Assembly: GCA_023953905.1 (NCBI GenBank)
Contig: JAMLJA010000014.1
Span: 56,841 to 120,840, forward strand
From: Rhizobiaceae bacterium
GTDB taxonomy: Bacteria > Pseudomonadota > Alphaproteobacteria > Rhizobiales > Rhizobiaceae
Length of the DNA: 64,000 bases
Direction: 5' to 3'
A model generated the notes under the pieces. The model was not told the DNA's origin. It worked only from the letters and a program-made list of their open reading frames with translations, and made no database searches. Both the position numbers and the translations under genes were made by a program. Shown one piece after another: positions 36,460-45,816 of this stretch (positions within the stretch are counted from its first letter, which is position 1; every line of letters starts with the position of its first letter).

Positions 36460-38241
36460 TCAGGCAACAAGAGACGTTGCCGCCGCTGCGAGGCTTTCCG
36501 CGCCACCAACGATACACTCGTTCAACGTGACAGCCTCTCCAATCAGGTTCTCGGCAAAGAACCGGCACAAAGCAACGCGGGAAGCGTCACTGTCGGCCAG
36601 CGCGGCTTTTGCCAGGTATGATCCACCTGCAACCAGCCCGAAGAGCCGGAGGTATGGCGTAGCACCAGCAAGGGCATCTTCGCCTCGCCCTTCGTTCTGA
36701 GCATTGATCAGATAGTCAGTGGCTGATTTCAAAGCTTCGATTGCCGTCTCCAGCCGGGCCGCGGAGCGCCCAAAACCTGGAAGGTTGGAGCGCCCTACTT
36801 CGTTTGCGATGCCGCGCAGTTCCTCGATATATGCGGCCACCTGCTCGCCATCGGATTGTGGAAGCTTGCGCAGCACGAGATCGATGGACTGGATGCCGTT
36901 CGTTCCCTCATAGATCGGCGCGATACGCGCGTCGCGCAGCAGCGAAGCCGCGCCGGTTTCCTCTATGTAGCCCATTCCACCATGCACCTGCACACCGATC
37001 GAGGCGACATCGACGCCTATGTCAGTCGAAAATGCCTTGGCCACTGGCGTCAGAAGACTTGCCCTTTCCTGCCAATGCAGCTTCTCCGCGCCGTCGGAGG
37101 CGTGCGCCATATCCAGCGCGTGGGCGCAGGAATAGGCAATTGCGCGTGCGCTGGCGGTGAGTGATTTCATGGTGAGCAGATTGCGCTGGACGTCGGGGTG
37201 ATGGACGATGGGGGCCATGCCCTCACCCTCGAAGCCCGCCGCTTTACCCTGGCGGCGTTCGTTGGCATAGCCAAGCGCCCTCTGATAGGCTGCCTCGGCG
37301 ATGGCCACGCCCTGCATGCCCACCGCCAGTCGTGCGTTGTTCATCATGGTGAACATGCAGGCCAGGCCCTTGTTCTCCTCGCCGATTAGCCATCCCACCG
37401 CACCTGACGGCAGGTCTTTCGAGAAGCCATCGCCATAGATCATCGTACAGGTGGGAGAGCCGTGTATGCCGAGCTTGTGCTCCATGGAAGCGCAGAACAC
37501 ATCGTTGCGCGTTCCAAGCGTCCCATCCGAATTGACAAGGAACTTGGGCACCAGAAACAACGAAATACCGCGCGTGCCGGCAGGCGCATCCGGCAATCGC
37601 GCCAGAACGAGATGCACGATGTTGTCGGTGAAGTCCTGCTCGCCATAGGTGATGAAGATTTTCTGACCGAAGATTCGATAAGTGCCGTCCTCAGCCCGCT
37701 CGGCGCGCGCTTTCAACGCAGCGAGATCCGAACCGGCCTGTGGCTCGGTCAGGTTCATGGTCCCCATCCATTCGCCCGAAACGAGCTTTTCAAGATAGGT
37801 GGCCTTCAAATCGTCTGATGCGTGCTTGTCGAGCGCTTCCACCGCTCCCATGGTGAGCGTCGGACCGATGGCAAATGCCATCGCGCCGGAATTCCACATC
37901 TCTAGCGCGGCGACGGCGAGCATGTGGGGCAGACCCTGTCCGCCGAATTCCTCCGGACCCGAAAGGGCGTTCCAGCCCCCCTCGATCCAACGGTGATAAA
38001 GTTCCTTCCAGCCGGGTGGAGTGGTGACTTCAGCTTCCTTCAGCACAGCGCCCCGCTGGTCGCCGACCTTGTAAAGCGGGGCGATTTCCTCTGTCGCAAA
38101 GCGCCCGGCCTCAGCAAGAATTGCATCCGCAAGATCTTCGGAGAGGTCCCCGAGCAAGCCTGCCTCAAGCGCTGACTTGAGCCCGGCCACATGCTTCAAA
38201 GTAAAAGCGATCTCGTCGACTGGCGCGCGATACATTTCCAC
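36460..38241 (-). CDS. Acyl-CoA dehydrogenase, long form (DmdC/FadE5-like)
   Basis: A 593-residue FAD enzyme, longer than the usual 380 because of an N-terminal addition and a C-terminal helical domain, as in 3-methylmercaptopropionyl-CoA dehydrogenase (DmdC) and FadE5-like proteins. Visible are GPEEFGGQGLP, MGTMNLTEPQAGSDLAALK, FITYGEQDF, FCASMEHKLGIHGSPTC, the VASIGVQVHGGMGYIEET block and the catalytic glutamate in YEGTNGIQSIDLV. Which acyl-CoA it oxidises is unknown; DmdC activity cannot be claimed from sequence. It is followed by an enoyl-CoA hydratase gene. Confidence 0.93.
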   Translation of the reverse strand: MEMYRAPVDEIAFTLKHVAGLKSALEAGLLGDLSEDLADAILAEAGRFATEEIAPLYKVGDQRGAVLKEAEVTTPPGWKELYHRWIEGGWNALSGPEEFGGQGLPHMLAVAALEMWNSGAMAFAIGPTLTMGAVEALDKHASDDLKATYLEKLVSGEWMGTMNLTEPQAGSDLAALKARAERAEDGTYRIFGQKIFITYGEQDFTDNIVHLVLARLPDAPAGTRGISLFLVPKFLVNSDGTLGTRNDVFCASMEHKLGIHGSPTCTMIYGDGFSKDLPSGAVGWLIGEENKGLACMFTMMNNARLAVGMQGVAIAEAAYQRALGYANERRQGKAAGFEGEGMAPIVHHPDVQRNLLTMKSLTASARAIAYSCAHALDMAHASDGAEKLHWQERASLLTPVAKAFSTDIGVDVASIGVQVHGGMGYIEETGAASLLRDARIAPIYEGTNGIQSIDLVLRKLPQSDGEQVAAYIEELRGIANEVGRSNLPGFGRSAARLETAIEALKSATDYLINAQNEGRGEDALAGATPYLRLFGLVAGGSYLAKAALADSDASRVALCRFFAENLIGEAVTLNECIVGGAESLAAAATSLVA

Positions 38242-38876
38242 CTCTGCTTTAGACAGTCGAGCAGCTTGCCCAAAGTCTCAGCCCGCCGGACTGCCACGAC
38301 GGACAGGCAAGCTCACGGCTAGAAGCTTTTTACGTAAGGGTCAAATGGCGCGATCGATTTCCGTTGCGATGCAGCCCGTCTGCGCGAATCTATCGCAATC
38401 GCAAATTTTGGAGCCATATCGGTCCGCAGGTCGGAAAGGTCGGAGACATGAAATGCTCGCCAGTGCGCAAAGCAGACGATGCGTGGAATGCAGCACGCCC
38501 TTTGAGTGCGAGAGCTTCCAACACTGGCATGGCGATGCCAGAAAGACGCCCGCGTGATGCGAGCCTCTCTGTCGACCCGTTCAAACGCCGAAAGTGGGCT
38601 ACGACTTGACTTGGCTGACGCATTCACCAACTATGGATGAATGAAACGCGCCGCTCAAATATTCGGCTTCGGCCTTTTTCGGGTTTGCCCCATCGCGGGA
38701 CATTAACCCCCGGCTCGGTTCCATGCGCCCCGAGCCGCGGGGCACATCTGCGAAATTCTGACAGATAGTTTTGAATGCGGTGTGCGCACTAAGGCGCATT
38801 GAAGAACATCCCGGCCGCATAAATACCCTTCAGGCATGTGCCTTTTGGGACCGCCGGCAACAATCACGAGATCAAG
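38242..38876. other. 635-base gap with no gene recognised
   Basis: The longest stretch without a recognised gene. It separates the divergent acyl-CoA dehydrogenase and the first Rnk-like gene. Short open frames exist on both strands, the best being 38450-38609 (+, 53 residues, GGAG 5 bases upstream) and 38599-38820 (-, 73 residues), but none matches a family I know. There is a GC-rich hairpin-forming stretch near 38730-38745. No tRNA or riboswitch is recognised. Regulatory region or a small RNA are both possible. Confidence 0.5.
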
Positions 38877-39308
38877 ATGCAAGATGCAGCAAAGGCGCGG
38901 CGAAAGCCGGCAATACGTATTTCCAAGACCGATCATGAGCGTCTGTCATCTCTGGCCGAGACGATCGCAGACCGAAATCCCGACGTTTCCGACGCCCTTC
39001 TTTCGGAACTCGACCGCGCGCGCGTCGTCGAAGACAAGAGCGTTCCGGCAAACACGGTGCGTATGGGCTCGACTGTCACTTTCACGTCGGACGGTGCCGA
39101 CACCAGGACGGTGACGCTCGTCTTTCCAGGACAAGCCAATATTGAAGAAGGAAAGGTTTCGATCCTGACGCCGGTCGGCGCCGCATTGATCGGACTATCG
39201 GAAGGCCAGTCCATGAGTTGGACCGCGCGCGACGGTCGCGAACACGCGCTTTCCGTAGTTTCGGTCGGTCAGGCGACGCCTGCGACCAACGCTCCTTCCG
39301 CGGCTTAG
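38877..39308 (+). CDS. Rnk/GreA-GreB C-terminal domain protein, copy 1
   Basis: A 143-residue protein of the nucleoside diphosphate kinase regulator (Rnk) type. Rnk-like proteins have an N-terminal coiled coil and a GreA/GreB-like FKBP domain and can bind RNA polymerase. Here the N-terminus (residues 10-55) is helical and charged, and from about 65 comes the FKBP-like part: VRMGSTVTFTSDG, VTLVFPGQANIEEGKVSILTPVGAALIGLSEGQSMSW (in parts), DGREHALSVVSV. The ATG at 38877 replaces an upstream in-frame start at 38838. A paralog follows after 168 bases. The exact target is unknown. Confidence 0.85.
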   Translation: MQDAAKARRKPAIRISKTDHERLSSLAETIADRNPDVSDALLSELDRARVVEDKSVPANTVRMGSTVTFTSDGADTRTVTLVFPGQANIEEGKVSILTPVGAALIGLSEGQSMSWTARDGREHALSVVSVGQATPATNAPSAA

Positions 39309-39380
39309 AGCTGCAAGTTTCGGCTATGATGCTTCGTATTCCTCCCCATCGCGCGAGGTGCCCTATCGCGGGAATGTAAC

Positions 39381-39465
39381 CCTGCGCCGCAATTGCCTGT
39401 GGCGCAGGGGAACTTAGCCCGTTGAAGACCACCTAGCGGTGCCCTCCCGACCCAGATCGGAGGGC
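39381..39465 (+). promoter_or_regulatory. Two perfect hairpins in the leader of the second Rnk-like gene
   Basis: CCTGCGCC (39381-39388) pairs with GGCGCAGG (39401-39408), and GCCCTCC (39441-39447) pairs with GGAGGGC (39459-39465). The second ends just before a GGAG at 39466-39469, 7 bases upstream of the ATG at 39477. Folding so close to the ribosome site might affect translation; the 168-base gap has no gene. Confidence 0.5.
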
Positions 39466-39476
39466 GGAGATACGCC

Positions 39477-40040
39477 ATGTCACATGACGAAGCATTTCAA
39501 CTCACCACCAAGGATCACGCCATATTGGATGTCATGCGCGAACGCGCGATGGGGCGTGATCCGATTGCATGCGAAATCCTGCGCCGAAAGCTTTCACGCG
39601 CGACCTTGATGTTTGGCGAAGACGTTGCGCCAACCGTCGTCACACTCAGCAGCCGCGTGCAGTTCAGGGTGGACGATGCCCCCGCCGAGACGCGAATCAT
39701 CAGCCCGGACAATATGCGGGGCCTTGTCGGCCAGTGTCTGCCGATCAGCTCTCATCGTGCCCTCGCCCTGATTGGCCTTTCGGAAGGCCAGTCGATGACG
39801 ATCCCAAAGTCAGACGGAGGCGAGGAAACGATCACCGCGGTTCAGGTTGTTTACCAGCCTGAAGCGGCGCGGCGCGAAAGGCTGGGTCTGGCGCTTCCCG
39901 CAGAGCCGACAGCGGTTCGCCGCCCCGCGCCGATCCTGCGACTTGTCCATGACGCGGATGGGCCAAGGGAATCAGGTCAAGGTGTTCAACCGATGGTCGT
40001 GGATTGCGGGTTTGACGACCCGGGACCGTCCGCTGCCTGA
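39477..40040 (+). CDS. Rnk/GreA-GreB C-terminal domain protein, copy 2
   Basis: A 187-residue relative of the previous protein. It starts with TTKDHAILDVMRERAMGRDPIACEILRRKLSRATLMF, a helical segment like the coiled coil of Rnk, then the FKBP-like part VVTLSSRVQFRVDDAPAETRIIS and ALALIGLSEGQSMTIP, which shares ALIGLSEGQSM with copy 1. It has a C-terminal addition of about 50 residues, poorly conserved in look and rich in Pro, Arg and Asp. The two proteins are clearly diverged paralogs, about 30% similar by eye. Stop is 4 bases from the convergent purD stop. Confidence 0.85.
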   Translation: MSHDEAFQLTTKDHAILDVMRERAMGRDPIACEILRRKLSRATLMFGEDVAPTVVTLSSRVQFRVDDAPAETRIISPDNMRGLVGQCLPISSHRALALIGLSEGQSMTIPKSDGGEETITAVQVVYQPEAARRERLGLALPAEPTAVRRPAPILRLVHDADGPRESGQGVQPMVVDCGFDDPGPSAA

Positions 40041-40044
40041 GTCG

Positions 40045-41322
40045 TCAGCCCTGTCGGGTCTCGCGCTCCACGGCGCGCCAGCCGATGTCCCGACGGCAAA
40101 AGCCGCCGGGCCAATCGATCCTGTCGACGGCGGCATAGGCGCGTTGCTGCGCCTCCGAGACGGTTGAGCCCGTCGCGGTGACCGCCAGCACGCGGCCGCC
40201 ATTGGCGACCAGTTCGCCATCCTTTCGCGCCGTGCCGGCGTGGAAAATCGCCACGCCGTCCCCTGCCTGGTCCAGACCGCGAATGACTGACCCCTTCTCC
40301 GGATCAGCGGGATAGCCGTTTGCCGCCATGACGACCGTCAACGCGGTTTCATCCCGCCATCGGGCAGACATATGCGCAAGCTGACCGTCGGCCGCCGCCT
40401 CCAGCAGCACCAGAAGATCGTCCTTCAGACGCATCATCAGCACCTGGCATTCCGGATCGCCGAACCGGACATTGAACTCGATGAGCTTCGGTCCCTGCGA
40501 ACCGATCATCACGCCGACAAAGAGCACGCCGGAGAAGGGCATTCCCATTTCGGTCATGCCACGCAGCGTGGGCTCGACGATCTCGCGCATGATACGCTCG
40601 TGCATTTGCGCATTGATCACGGGAGCGGGCGAATAGGCGCCCATACCCCCTGTGTTGGGACCTGTGTCGCCATCACCGACGCGCTTGTGATCCTGAGCCG
40701 AGCCAAAGGGCAAGGCGGTGCGGCCATCGCAAAGGCAAAAGAAGCTTGCCTCCTCCCCGTCCAGAAACTCCTCGACCACGACCTCTGCCCCGGCACCGCC
40801 GAAGGCACCGTCAAAGCACGCGTCGACCGCAGAAACAGCCTCATCCAAAGTCATGGCGACCGTGACGCCCTTGCCCGCCGCGAGGCCGTCAGCCTTGACG
40901 ACGATGGGCGCGCCATTCTGGCGGACATAGGCCTTGGCGTCCTCGGCGGTCTGAAAGCGCCCATAGGCACCCGTCGGAATGTTGAAGCGCCCGCAGAAAT
41001 CCTTGGTAAAACCTTTCGAGCCTTCCAGCTGCGCCGCTGCCTGCGTCGGGCCAAACACCTTGATGCCGTTGGCGCGCAGGGCGTCGCTCAGGCCGGCAAC
41101 CAGCGGTGCTTCGGGTCCAACGACAACGAGATCGATCAGCTTGTCCTTGCAGAACGCCACAAGCGCGTCTTGATCGTCGACACTGATCGGCACGCACTCT
41201 GCTTCCTGCGCAATGCCGGGATTGCCAGGCGCAGCATACAGCTTTGTCAGCATGGGCGATGCCGACAATTTCCAGGCCAGCGCATGCTCACGGCCGCCGG
41301 AGCCGACAATAAGGACTTTCAT
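40045..41322 (-). CDS. purD: Phosphoribosylamine-glycine ligase
   Basis: Second step of purine synthesis: joins glycine to phosphoribosylamine with ATP. The 425-residue ATP-grasp enzyme has [18 protein letters not shown], the PGNPGI block, [61 protein letters not shown] and [12 protein letters not shown], all at normal places. Last gene on the minus strand of this block; divergent from ubiA. Confidence 0.98.
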   Translation of the reverse strand: MKVLIVGSGGREHALAWKLSASPMLTKLYAAPGNPGIAQEAECVPISVDDQDALVAFCKDKLIDLVVVGPEAPLVAGLSDALRANGIKVFGPTQAAAQLEGSKGFTKDFCGRFNIPTGAYGRFQTAEDAKAYVRQNGAPIVVKADGLAAGKGVTVAMTLDEAVSAVDACFDGAFGGAGAEVVVEEFLDGEEASFFCLCDGRTALPFGSAQDHKRVGDGDTGPNTGGMGAYSPAPVINAQMHERIMREIVEPTLRGMTEMGMPFSGVLFVGVMIGSQGPKLIEFNVRFGDPECQVLMMRLKDDLLVLLEAAADGQLAHMSARWRDETALTVVMAANGYPADPEKGSVIRGLDQAGDGVAIFHAGTARKDGELVANGGRVLAVTATGSTVSEAQQRAYAAVDRIDWPGGFCRRDIGWRAVERETRQG

Positions 41323-41481
41323 GCGACGGCCCTATGGAGTGAGCGCGAGAAAATCAAGCCTTGTGACACCGCTACGCCATCTGTTCCACCATTTGCGGAC
41401 CATCTCCCGTAATCCCTCGGCTCAGGACGGCGGCACCATGCCTGCTTGACGAGACTTACAGCGCCTGCCACTCCGGCATTC

Positions 41482-42465
41482 ATGGAAACAATCCAGTCAA
41501 AAGACGCTCAGGGACGCGTTGCGGATGCGCCCAGCGGTCATTGGGTCTATCGACTTCTGCCAAAGGCGCTGTGGCCCTATGCGCAGCTCGCACGGTGGGA
41601 TAGGCCAATTGGCATCTGGCTGCTCATGTGGCCGTGCTGGTGGTCCGCCGCACTCGCGGCTTCGGCCTACCCAGTGACCAGCGAGTCGCTCCCGTCGCTA
41701 CTGCCTTCACCCTGGTATCTGTTTCTGTTTCTGGCCGGATCGATAAGCATGCGCGGCGCCGGCTGCACCTATAACGACCTTGTCGACATGAAGCTGGATG
41801 CGCAGGTCGACCGGACGCGGTCCCGGCCCTTGCCCTCAGGTCAGGTCTCGCGGTTGCAGGCTTGGATCTTTCTCGTCGTGCAGGCGCTGATCGGCCTTCT
41901 GGTGCTGGTGCAGTTCAACAGTTTCGCGATTCTGCTGGGTATCTGTTCGCTCGCGATTGTCGCGATTTATCCCTTCATGAAGCGAATCACATATTGGCCC
42001 CAATCGGTTCTCGGACTTGCGTTTTCCTGGGGCGCGCTGATGGGTTGGGCCGCCGAGTTCGCTGACATCGACAGTCCCGCGCTTCTACTTTACGCGGGTT
42101 CGATCCTTTGGGTGATCGGCTACGACACGATCTATGCCCATCAGGACAAGGAGGACGATGCACTGGTCGGCATCAAGTCGACGGCACGGCTCTTTGGCGC
42201 TCAGACCAAGCAATGGCTGATCGCGCTTTATGGCGGCGCATTGCTCCTGATTGCCGCCGCCTGCGCCGCCGCCGAAGTCCCATTTCCGGCTCTGGCGGGG
42301 GTGGTCGCAGCCGCCGTCCATATGGGGCGCCAGATTATGGCGCTGGACATAGACGATCCGGATGAATGTCTGCGCCTCTTCCAGTCGAACAATCTCGTTG
42401 GCGGATTGATCTTCGTGGGCCTGCTGGCGGGTGGCGCCTGGGTCTGGCTCAAACCGTTCGTCTAG
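41482..42465 (+). CDS. ubiA: 4-hydroxybenzoate polyprenyltransferase
   Basis: Attaches the polyprenyl tail to 4-hydroxybenzoate in ubiquinone synthesis, in the inner membrane. The 327-residue protein has about eight transmembrane segments, the first Mg-prenyl site N-D-x2-D-x3-D (TYNDLVDMKLDAQVDRTRSRPLPSG region) and the second site GYDTIYAHQDKEDD. I chose the ATG at 41482; the frame is open from a TTG at 41446. The tail donor should come from the polyprenyl diphosphate synthase in this window (53893-54909). Followed by the convergent DUF6101 gene. Confidence 0.95.
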   Translation: METIQSKDAQGRVADAPSGHWVYRLLPKALWPYAQLARWDRPIGIWLLMWPCWWSAALAASAYPVTSESLPSLLPSPWYLFLFLAGSISMRGAGCTYNDLVDMKLDAQVDRTRSRPLPSGQVSRLQAWIFLVVQALIGLLVLVQFNSFAILLGICSLAIVAIYPFMKRITYWPQSVLGLAFSWGALMGWAAEFADIDSPALLLYAGSILWVIGYDTIYAHQDKEDDALVGIKSTARLFGAQTKQWLIALYGGALLLIAAACAAAEVPFPALAGVVAAAVHMGRQIMALDIDDPDECLRLFQSNNLVGGLIFVGLLAGGAWVWLKPFV

Positions 42466-42481
42466 ACGCCAAGCCTGCCTG

Positions 42482-43057
42482 TCAGACGTCGCCTCGCGCG
42501 ATGATTTCCTGTCCGCCTACGATAAGCCGCAAGCCGAGATTGCCCTCGCGGCGGCGTGCCAGAAAGCGCGGACGACGGCGGGCCGGCGCGCGGCCCTGAC
42601 GGCGTTCGGCTGGCGCGGAGGATTTCAGCATCGCGGAACCAAGCGATTCTTCGAGTGTGCGGGCAACGCCATCAGATTCGATCAATAGCATCGGCAGGCG
42701 GTAGTGTTCCGACCACGTACGCCAGTCGGCGGCCACGTCGTTCAGATTCTCGGCGACGAGCAGCGGCACGGACAGCATGGGATCGTTGTGGAGCAATTCC
42801 AGCGTCACGGTCACATTGCCCTCTCCGTCTTCCATCGCGCGGGCCGCGACGCCGCGAAATGCGCGTGCCGGCAGCACTATTGTGGCAGGCAGTCCGCTCT
42901 TGGCGAGGATACGCTGAATGGTCGCGCCACGGCGATCGATCGAGAAGACCACCTCACCCGCGTCATCGCGCGTCGCGTAGCTTGCTGCCTGCGGCAAACG
43001 GAAGGGGTCGAGGCGCATGTTCTGCCCCGCCCAGACTGGCTTCAGTCGGGTATTCAT
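42482..43057 (-). CDS. DUF6101 family protein
   Basis: A 191-residue cytoplasmic protein seen mainly in Hyphomicrobiales. The visible pattern is MNTRLKPVWAGQNMRLDPFRLP, then VFSIDRRGATIQRILAKSGLP, LPARAFRGVAARAM, VTLELLHNDPMLSVPLLVAENL, the tryptophans of ADWRTWSEHYRLPML and a basic C-terminal part (RRRPRFLARRREGN). Function unknown. The ATG at 43057 is favoured over the one at 43099 because it gives the family-like start. It converges with ubiA (16-base gap). Confidence 0.85.
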   Translation of the reverse strand: MNTRLKPVWAGQNMRLDPFRLPQAASYATRDDAGEVVFSIDRRGATIQRILAKSGLPATIVLPARAFRGVAARAMEDGEGNVTVTLELLHNDPMLSVPLLVAENLNDVAADWRTWSEHYRLPMLLIESDGVARTLEESLGSAMLKSSAPAERRQGRAPARRRPRFLARRREGNLGLRLIVGGQEIIARGDV

Positions 43058-43254
43058 TATGACGCTTTCCTGTCTCTCCTGAGAGCCGGTATCCGGCATC
43101 TCCGGGCCGGTAATCCGACCTCGTTGTATGTGTGAGAGATTAGGCGGCGTCTCTTACCGCCGGGCTTAGAAGTTCGGTTAAATTTTTCCCTTGTCGGCGG
43201 CATGGTTATCGGATTGCGACCAGCCTTCACAAAAGCGCAATCTTTGCCCGAACA

Positions 43255-44685
43255 TCAGATCACCTTGCCGGGATTCATGATGCCGGCAGGATCAAATGCC
43301 GCCTTTATGCGACGCATCAGGTCGATGGCGACGGGAGGAGCCGTTTCCAGAAGTTCGTCGCGCTTGAGTTGCCCGATCCCGTGCTCGGCCGAGATCGAAC
43401 CGTTGAACTGACGCACGACGTCGTGGACGGCGCGGTTCATCGGCCGGTAAAGATTGAGAAAAGCCTTGTCGTCCCCGTCCACGGGCCGCGAGACATTGTA
43501 GTGCAGGTTGCCATCGCCCATGTGGCCGAAGCATCCGACGCGCGCGCCGGGGCACACGCGCTGGACTGCGTTTTCTGCCGTCGCAATGAAATCGGGCAGA
43601 GATGAGATCGGCAGCGAAATGTCATGCTTGATCGACGCGCCTTCGTTTGCCTGCGTCTGAACCAGCACTTCGCGGACCAGCCAGAAATCCTGACCCTGTG
43701 CGAGGCTCTGCGCGACGACCGCGTCTCCGATGATGCCGTCTTCCAGCGCAGATGTAAGAATATCCTCGGCAAGCCGATGCGCCTCTTCCGTGGACCGAGA
43801 AGAGGAAATCTCCATCATTACGTGCCAGGGCCAATCGATCGACACGGGGATCTGCACATCCGGCCTGTGCCGCGCGACAGATTGAAGTGGAAGCTGCGCG
43901 ATGAGTTCAAAGGCTGTCACGCTGCTTCCGGCCATGTCCATCGCGCGATTGAAGAGAGCAAGGGCCGCTTGCGGGCTTTCCATTGCCGCCCACGCCATCT
44001 CACGGCCCCGAGGCTTGGGAAACAGCTTCAGGACAGCCGCGGTAATCACCCCCAGCGTGCCCTCGGCTCCGACAAACAGATTCTTGAGATCGTAGCCTGT
44101 GTTGTCCTTCTTGAGCTTGCGCAGATCATCGAGAACATCGCCATTGGGCAGGACAACCTCCACACCCATGCACAGTTCGCGCGCGTTGCCATAGGCCAGC
44201 ACACCGGTGCCACCCGCATTGGAGGACAGGTTTCCACCGATCTGGCAGGTGCCCTGTGCGCCAAGAGCCAGCGGGAATAGCCTGTCGACCGCATCGGCTG
44301 CATTCTGCACATTCTCCAGGATGACACCGGCTTCCGCGGTGATGGTGTTGGACGAGACATCGACTTCGCGTATCGCGTTGAGACGCGACAAAGACAAAAC
44401 GATCTCATCGTGGCCGCGCCTAGGAACCTGTGCGCCGACCAAGCCGGTATTGCCGCCTTGAGGAACGATTGGCGTCCCGGTCTGGGTGGCAAGTTTGAGG
44501 ATCTGGCTGACTTCCGCGACGCTGCCCGGTCGCAACACGATCGGTGTGGCGGAGGCCCAAAGGCCTCGCCGTTCAGTCACATAGGGCTCGGTGTCGTCTT
44601 TCGACCGCAGGACATATCTCTCGCCAACGATCGAAACAAACCGATCTATTGTCTCCGAAGTCAGGGATGGAAATCGATCGGCCAT
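43255..44685 (-). CDS. FAD-binding oxidoreductase (GlcD/D-2-hydroxyglutarate dehydrogenase-like)
   Basis: A 476-residue enzyme of the vanillyl-alcohol-oxidase fold that oxidises a D-2-hydroxy acid. N-terminal PCMH FAD domain: VLRPGSVAEVSQILKLA, PIVPQGGNTGLVGAQVP, QIGGNLSSNAGGTGVLAYGN and AEGTLGVITAAVLKL. The C-terminal cap has FGHMGDGNLHYNV and NGSISAEHGIGQLKRDEL, which includes the metal/substrate histidines. Substrate cannot be told; the size and motifs fit D-2-hydroxyglutarate or D-lactate dehydrogenase. It precedes no gene closely and follows tsaC by 9 bases on the same strand. Confidence 0.92.
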   Translation of the reverse strand: MADRFPSLTSETIDRFVSIVGERYVLRSKDDTEPYVTERRGLWASATPIVLRPGSVAEVSQILKLATQTGTPIVPQGGNTGLVGAQVPRRGHDEIVLSLSRLNAIREVDVSSNTITAEAGVILENVQNAADAVDRLFPLALGAQGTCQIGGNLSSNAGGTGVLAYGNARELCMGVEVVLPNGDVLDDLRKLKKDNTGYDLKNLFVGAEGTLGVITAAVLKLFPKPRGREMAWAAMESPQAALALFNRAMDMAGSSVTAFELIAQLPLQSVARHRPDVQIPVSIDWPWHVMMEISSSRSTEEAHRLAEDILTSALEDGIIGDAVVAQSLAQGQDFWLVREVLVQTQANEGASIKHDISLPISSLPDFIATAENAVQRVCPGARVGCFGHMGDGNLHYNVSRPVDGDDKAFLNLYRPMNRAVHDVVRQFNGSISAEHGIGQLKRDELLETAPPVAIDLMRRIKAAFDPAGIMNPGKVI

Positions 44686-44694
44686 ACGGGTTTC

Positions 44695-45681
44695 CTAAGA
44701 AATGGAGACAGCCGGCCAACGCGGTGCGGCGGCACGCGCAAGGCGGTCGTTGATCGCCTCACCCAATCCCATCGTGGGAACTGGCTCAACGGCAATGGCC
44801 TTGGCGCCGATCCGATCCAGCCTCTGAAGATAGGCAAAGAGATTGCGAGAGGCCTCGCGCAGGTCGCCGCTTTCGGAGAGGTTCAACACGCCAGCGGCGC
44901 GTGCTGCGCCATCAGCGCGATGCGGCCCGAACGCAAGCAGCGCTTCGTCCGGCAACACCGAAGTCGCATTCAGACGCACCTGCGCGTCGGGTGCATAGTG
45001 GGACGCCAGCATTCCCGGCGCGATGATCTGGCCGCCATGCTTGCGCACCAGCGGGCGGTCGATGACAGCTTCGATGTCTTCCGCCGGCAAACCGCCGGGG
45101 CGAAGGAGCAGCACCTGAGCGTCTTCCACCTTGATGATGGTCGATTCGACACCGACGGGCGTAGGCCCGCCATCGACCACCATCGGGATGCGATCTCCCA
45201 AATCGTCGGCCACGGCTTGTGCGCTCGTGCCGCTGACGCGCCCGGATGAGTTTGCGCTCGGTGCCGCAAGCGGCCTGCCAAGTGCTGCAATGAGTTCGCC
45301 GCCAAAACCGCGCGGCGATCGCAGGGCGACCGTATCGAGCCCCGCAGTGACCAGCGGATGCAGGGGCGAGTTTTTGGCCAGCGGGAGCACCATGGTCAGC
45401 GGTCCGGGCCAGAATTTGTCGGCAAGTGCTCGCGACAGAGGATCGAAATCCGCAAGTTTATCCGCCATCTCCATTGAGGAAACATGGGCAATCAGCGGAT
45501 TGAAGCGCGGCCTGCCCTTCGCCTCGAAAATGCGCAAAACGGCATCGCCATTGGTCGCGTCAGCGGCCAGCCCGTAGACTGTCTCAGTGGGAATCGCGAC
45601 AACCGCGCCGGCCATCAGCAGCGCAATTGCCTGCTCCACCGCGCCATCGGCCTTGATGATATCTGCCACGGCAAGCCTCAT
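44695..45681 (-). CDS. tsaC: L-threonylcarbamoyladenylate synthase (Sua5 form)
   Basis: Makes the activated intermediate for the t6A modification of tRNAs that read ANN codons. The 328-residue protein has the YrdC domain (residues 1-200) with GAVVAIPTETVYGLAADA, KGRPRFNPLIAH, FWPGPLTMVLP, LRSPRG and SANSSGRVSGTSA, and the C-terminal Sua5 domain (about 220-328) found in the long form, including GMLASHYAPD. The downstream FAD oxidoreductase gene begins 9 bases later, so they form an operon. Confidence 0.96.
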   Translation of the reverse strand: MRLAVADIIKADGAVEQAIALLMAGAVVAIPTETVYGLAADATNGDAVLRIFEAKGRPRFNPLIAHVSSMEMADKLADFDPLSRALADKFWPGPLTMVLPLAKNSPLHPLVTAGLDTVALRSPRGFGGELIAALGRPLAAPSANSSGRVSGTSAQAVADDLGDRIPMVVDGGPTPVGVESTIIKVEDAQVLLLRPGGLPAEDIEAVIDRPLVRKHGGQIIAPGMLASHYAPDAQVRLNATSVLPDEALLAFGPHRADGAARAAGVLNLSESGDLREASRNLFAYLQRLDRIGAKAIAVEPVPTMGLGEAINDRLARAAAPRWPAVSIS

Positions 45682-45816
45682 TGAATGATCTGCTGCCTAG
45701 CGCCGGGAGCATGTTCGGGCAAGTCCGCAACGGCTAAAATGCAGCATGGTAGTGAAAGCAGATGTCAACCTGCCGGTGATAGACCACGCTGGGCGGCTTT
45801 GGGTGTGGTGGATATC

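Noticed and set aside
36460..38241. Specific DMSP-degradation role (DmdC) for the acyl-CoA dehydrogenase
   Set aside because: The long form fits DmdC but also other FadE-like enzymes, and no dmdA, dmdB or dmdD neighbour is seen.
38453..38557. Cys-rich 34-residue frame (CVECSTPFEC) resembling a zinc ribbon
   Set aside because: Only one short cysteine cluster, weak start context and an overlapping alternative frame; not enough to call a gene.
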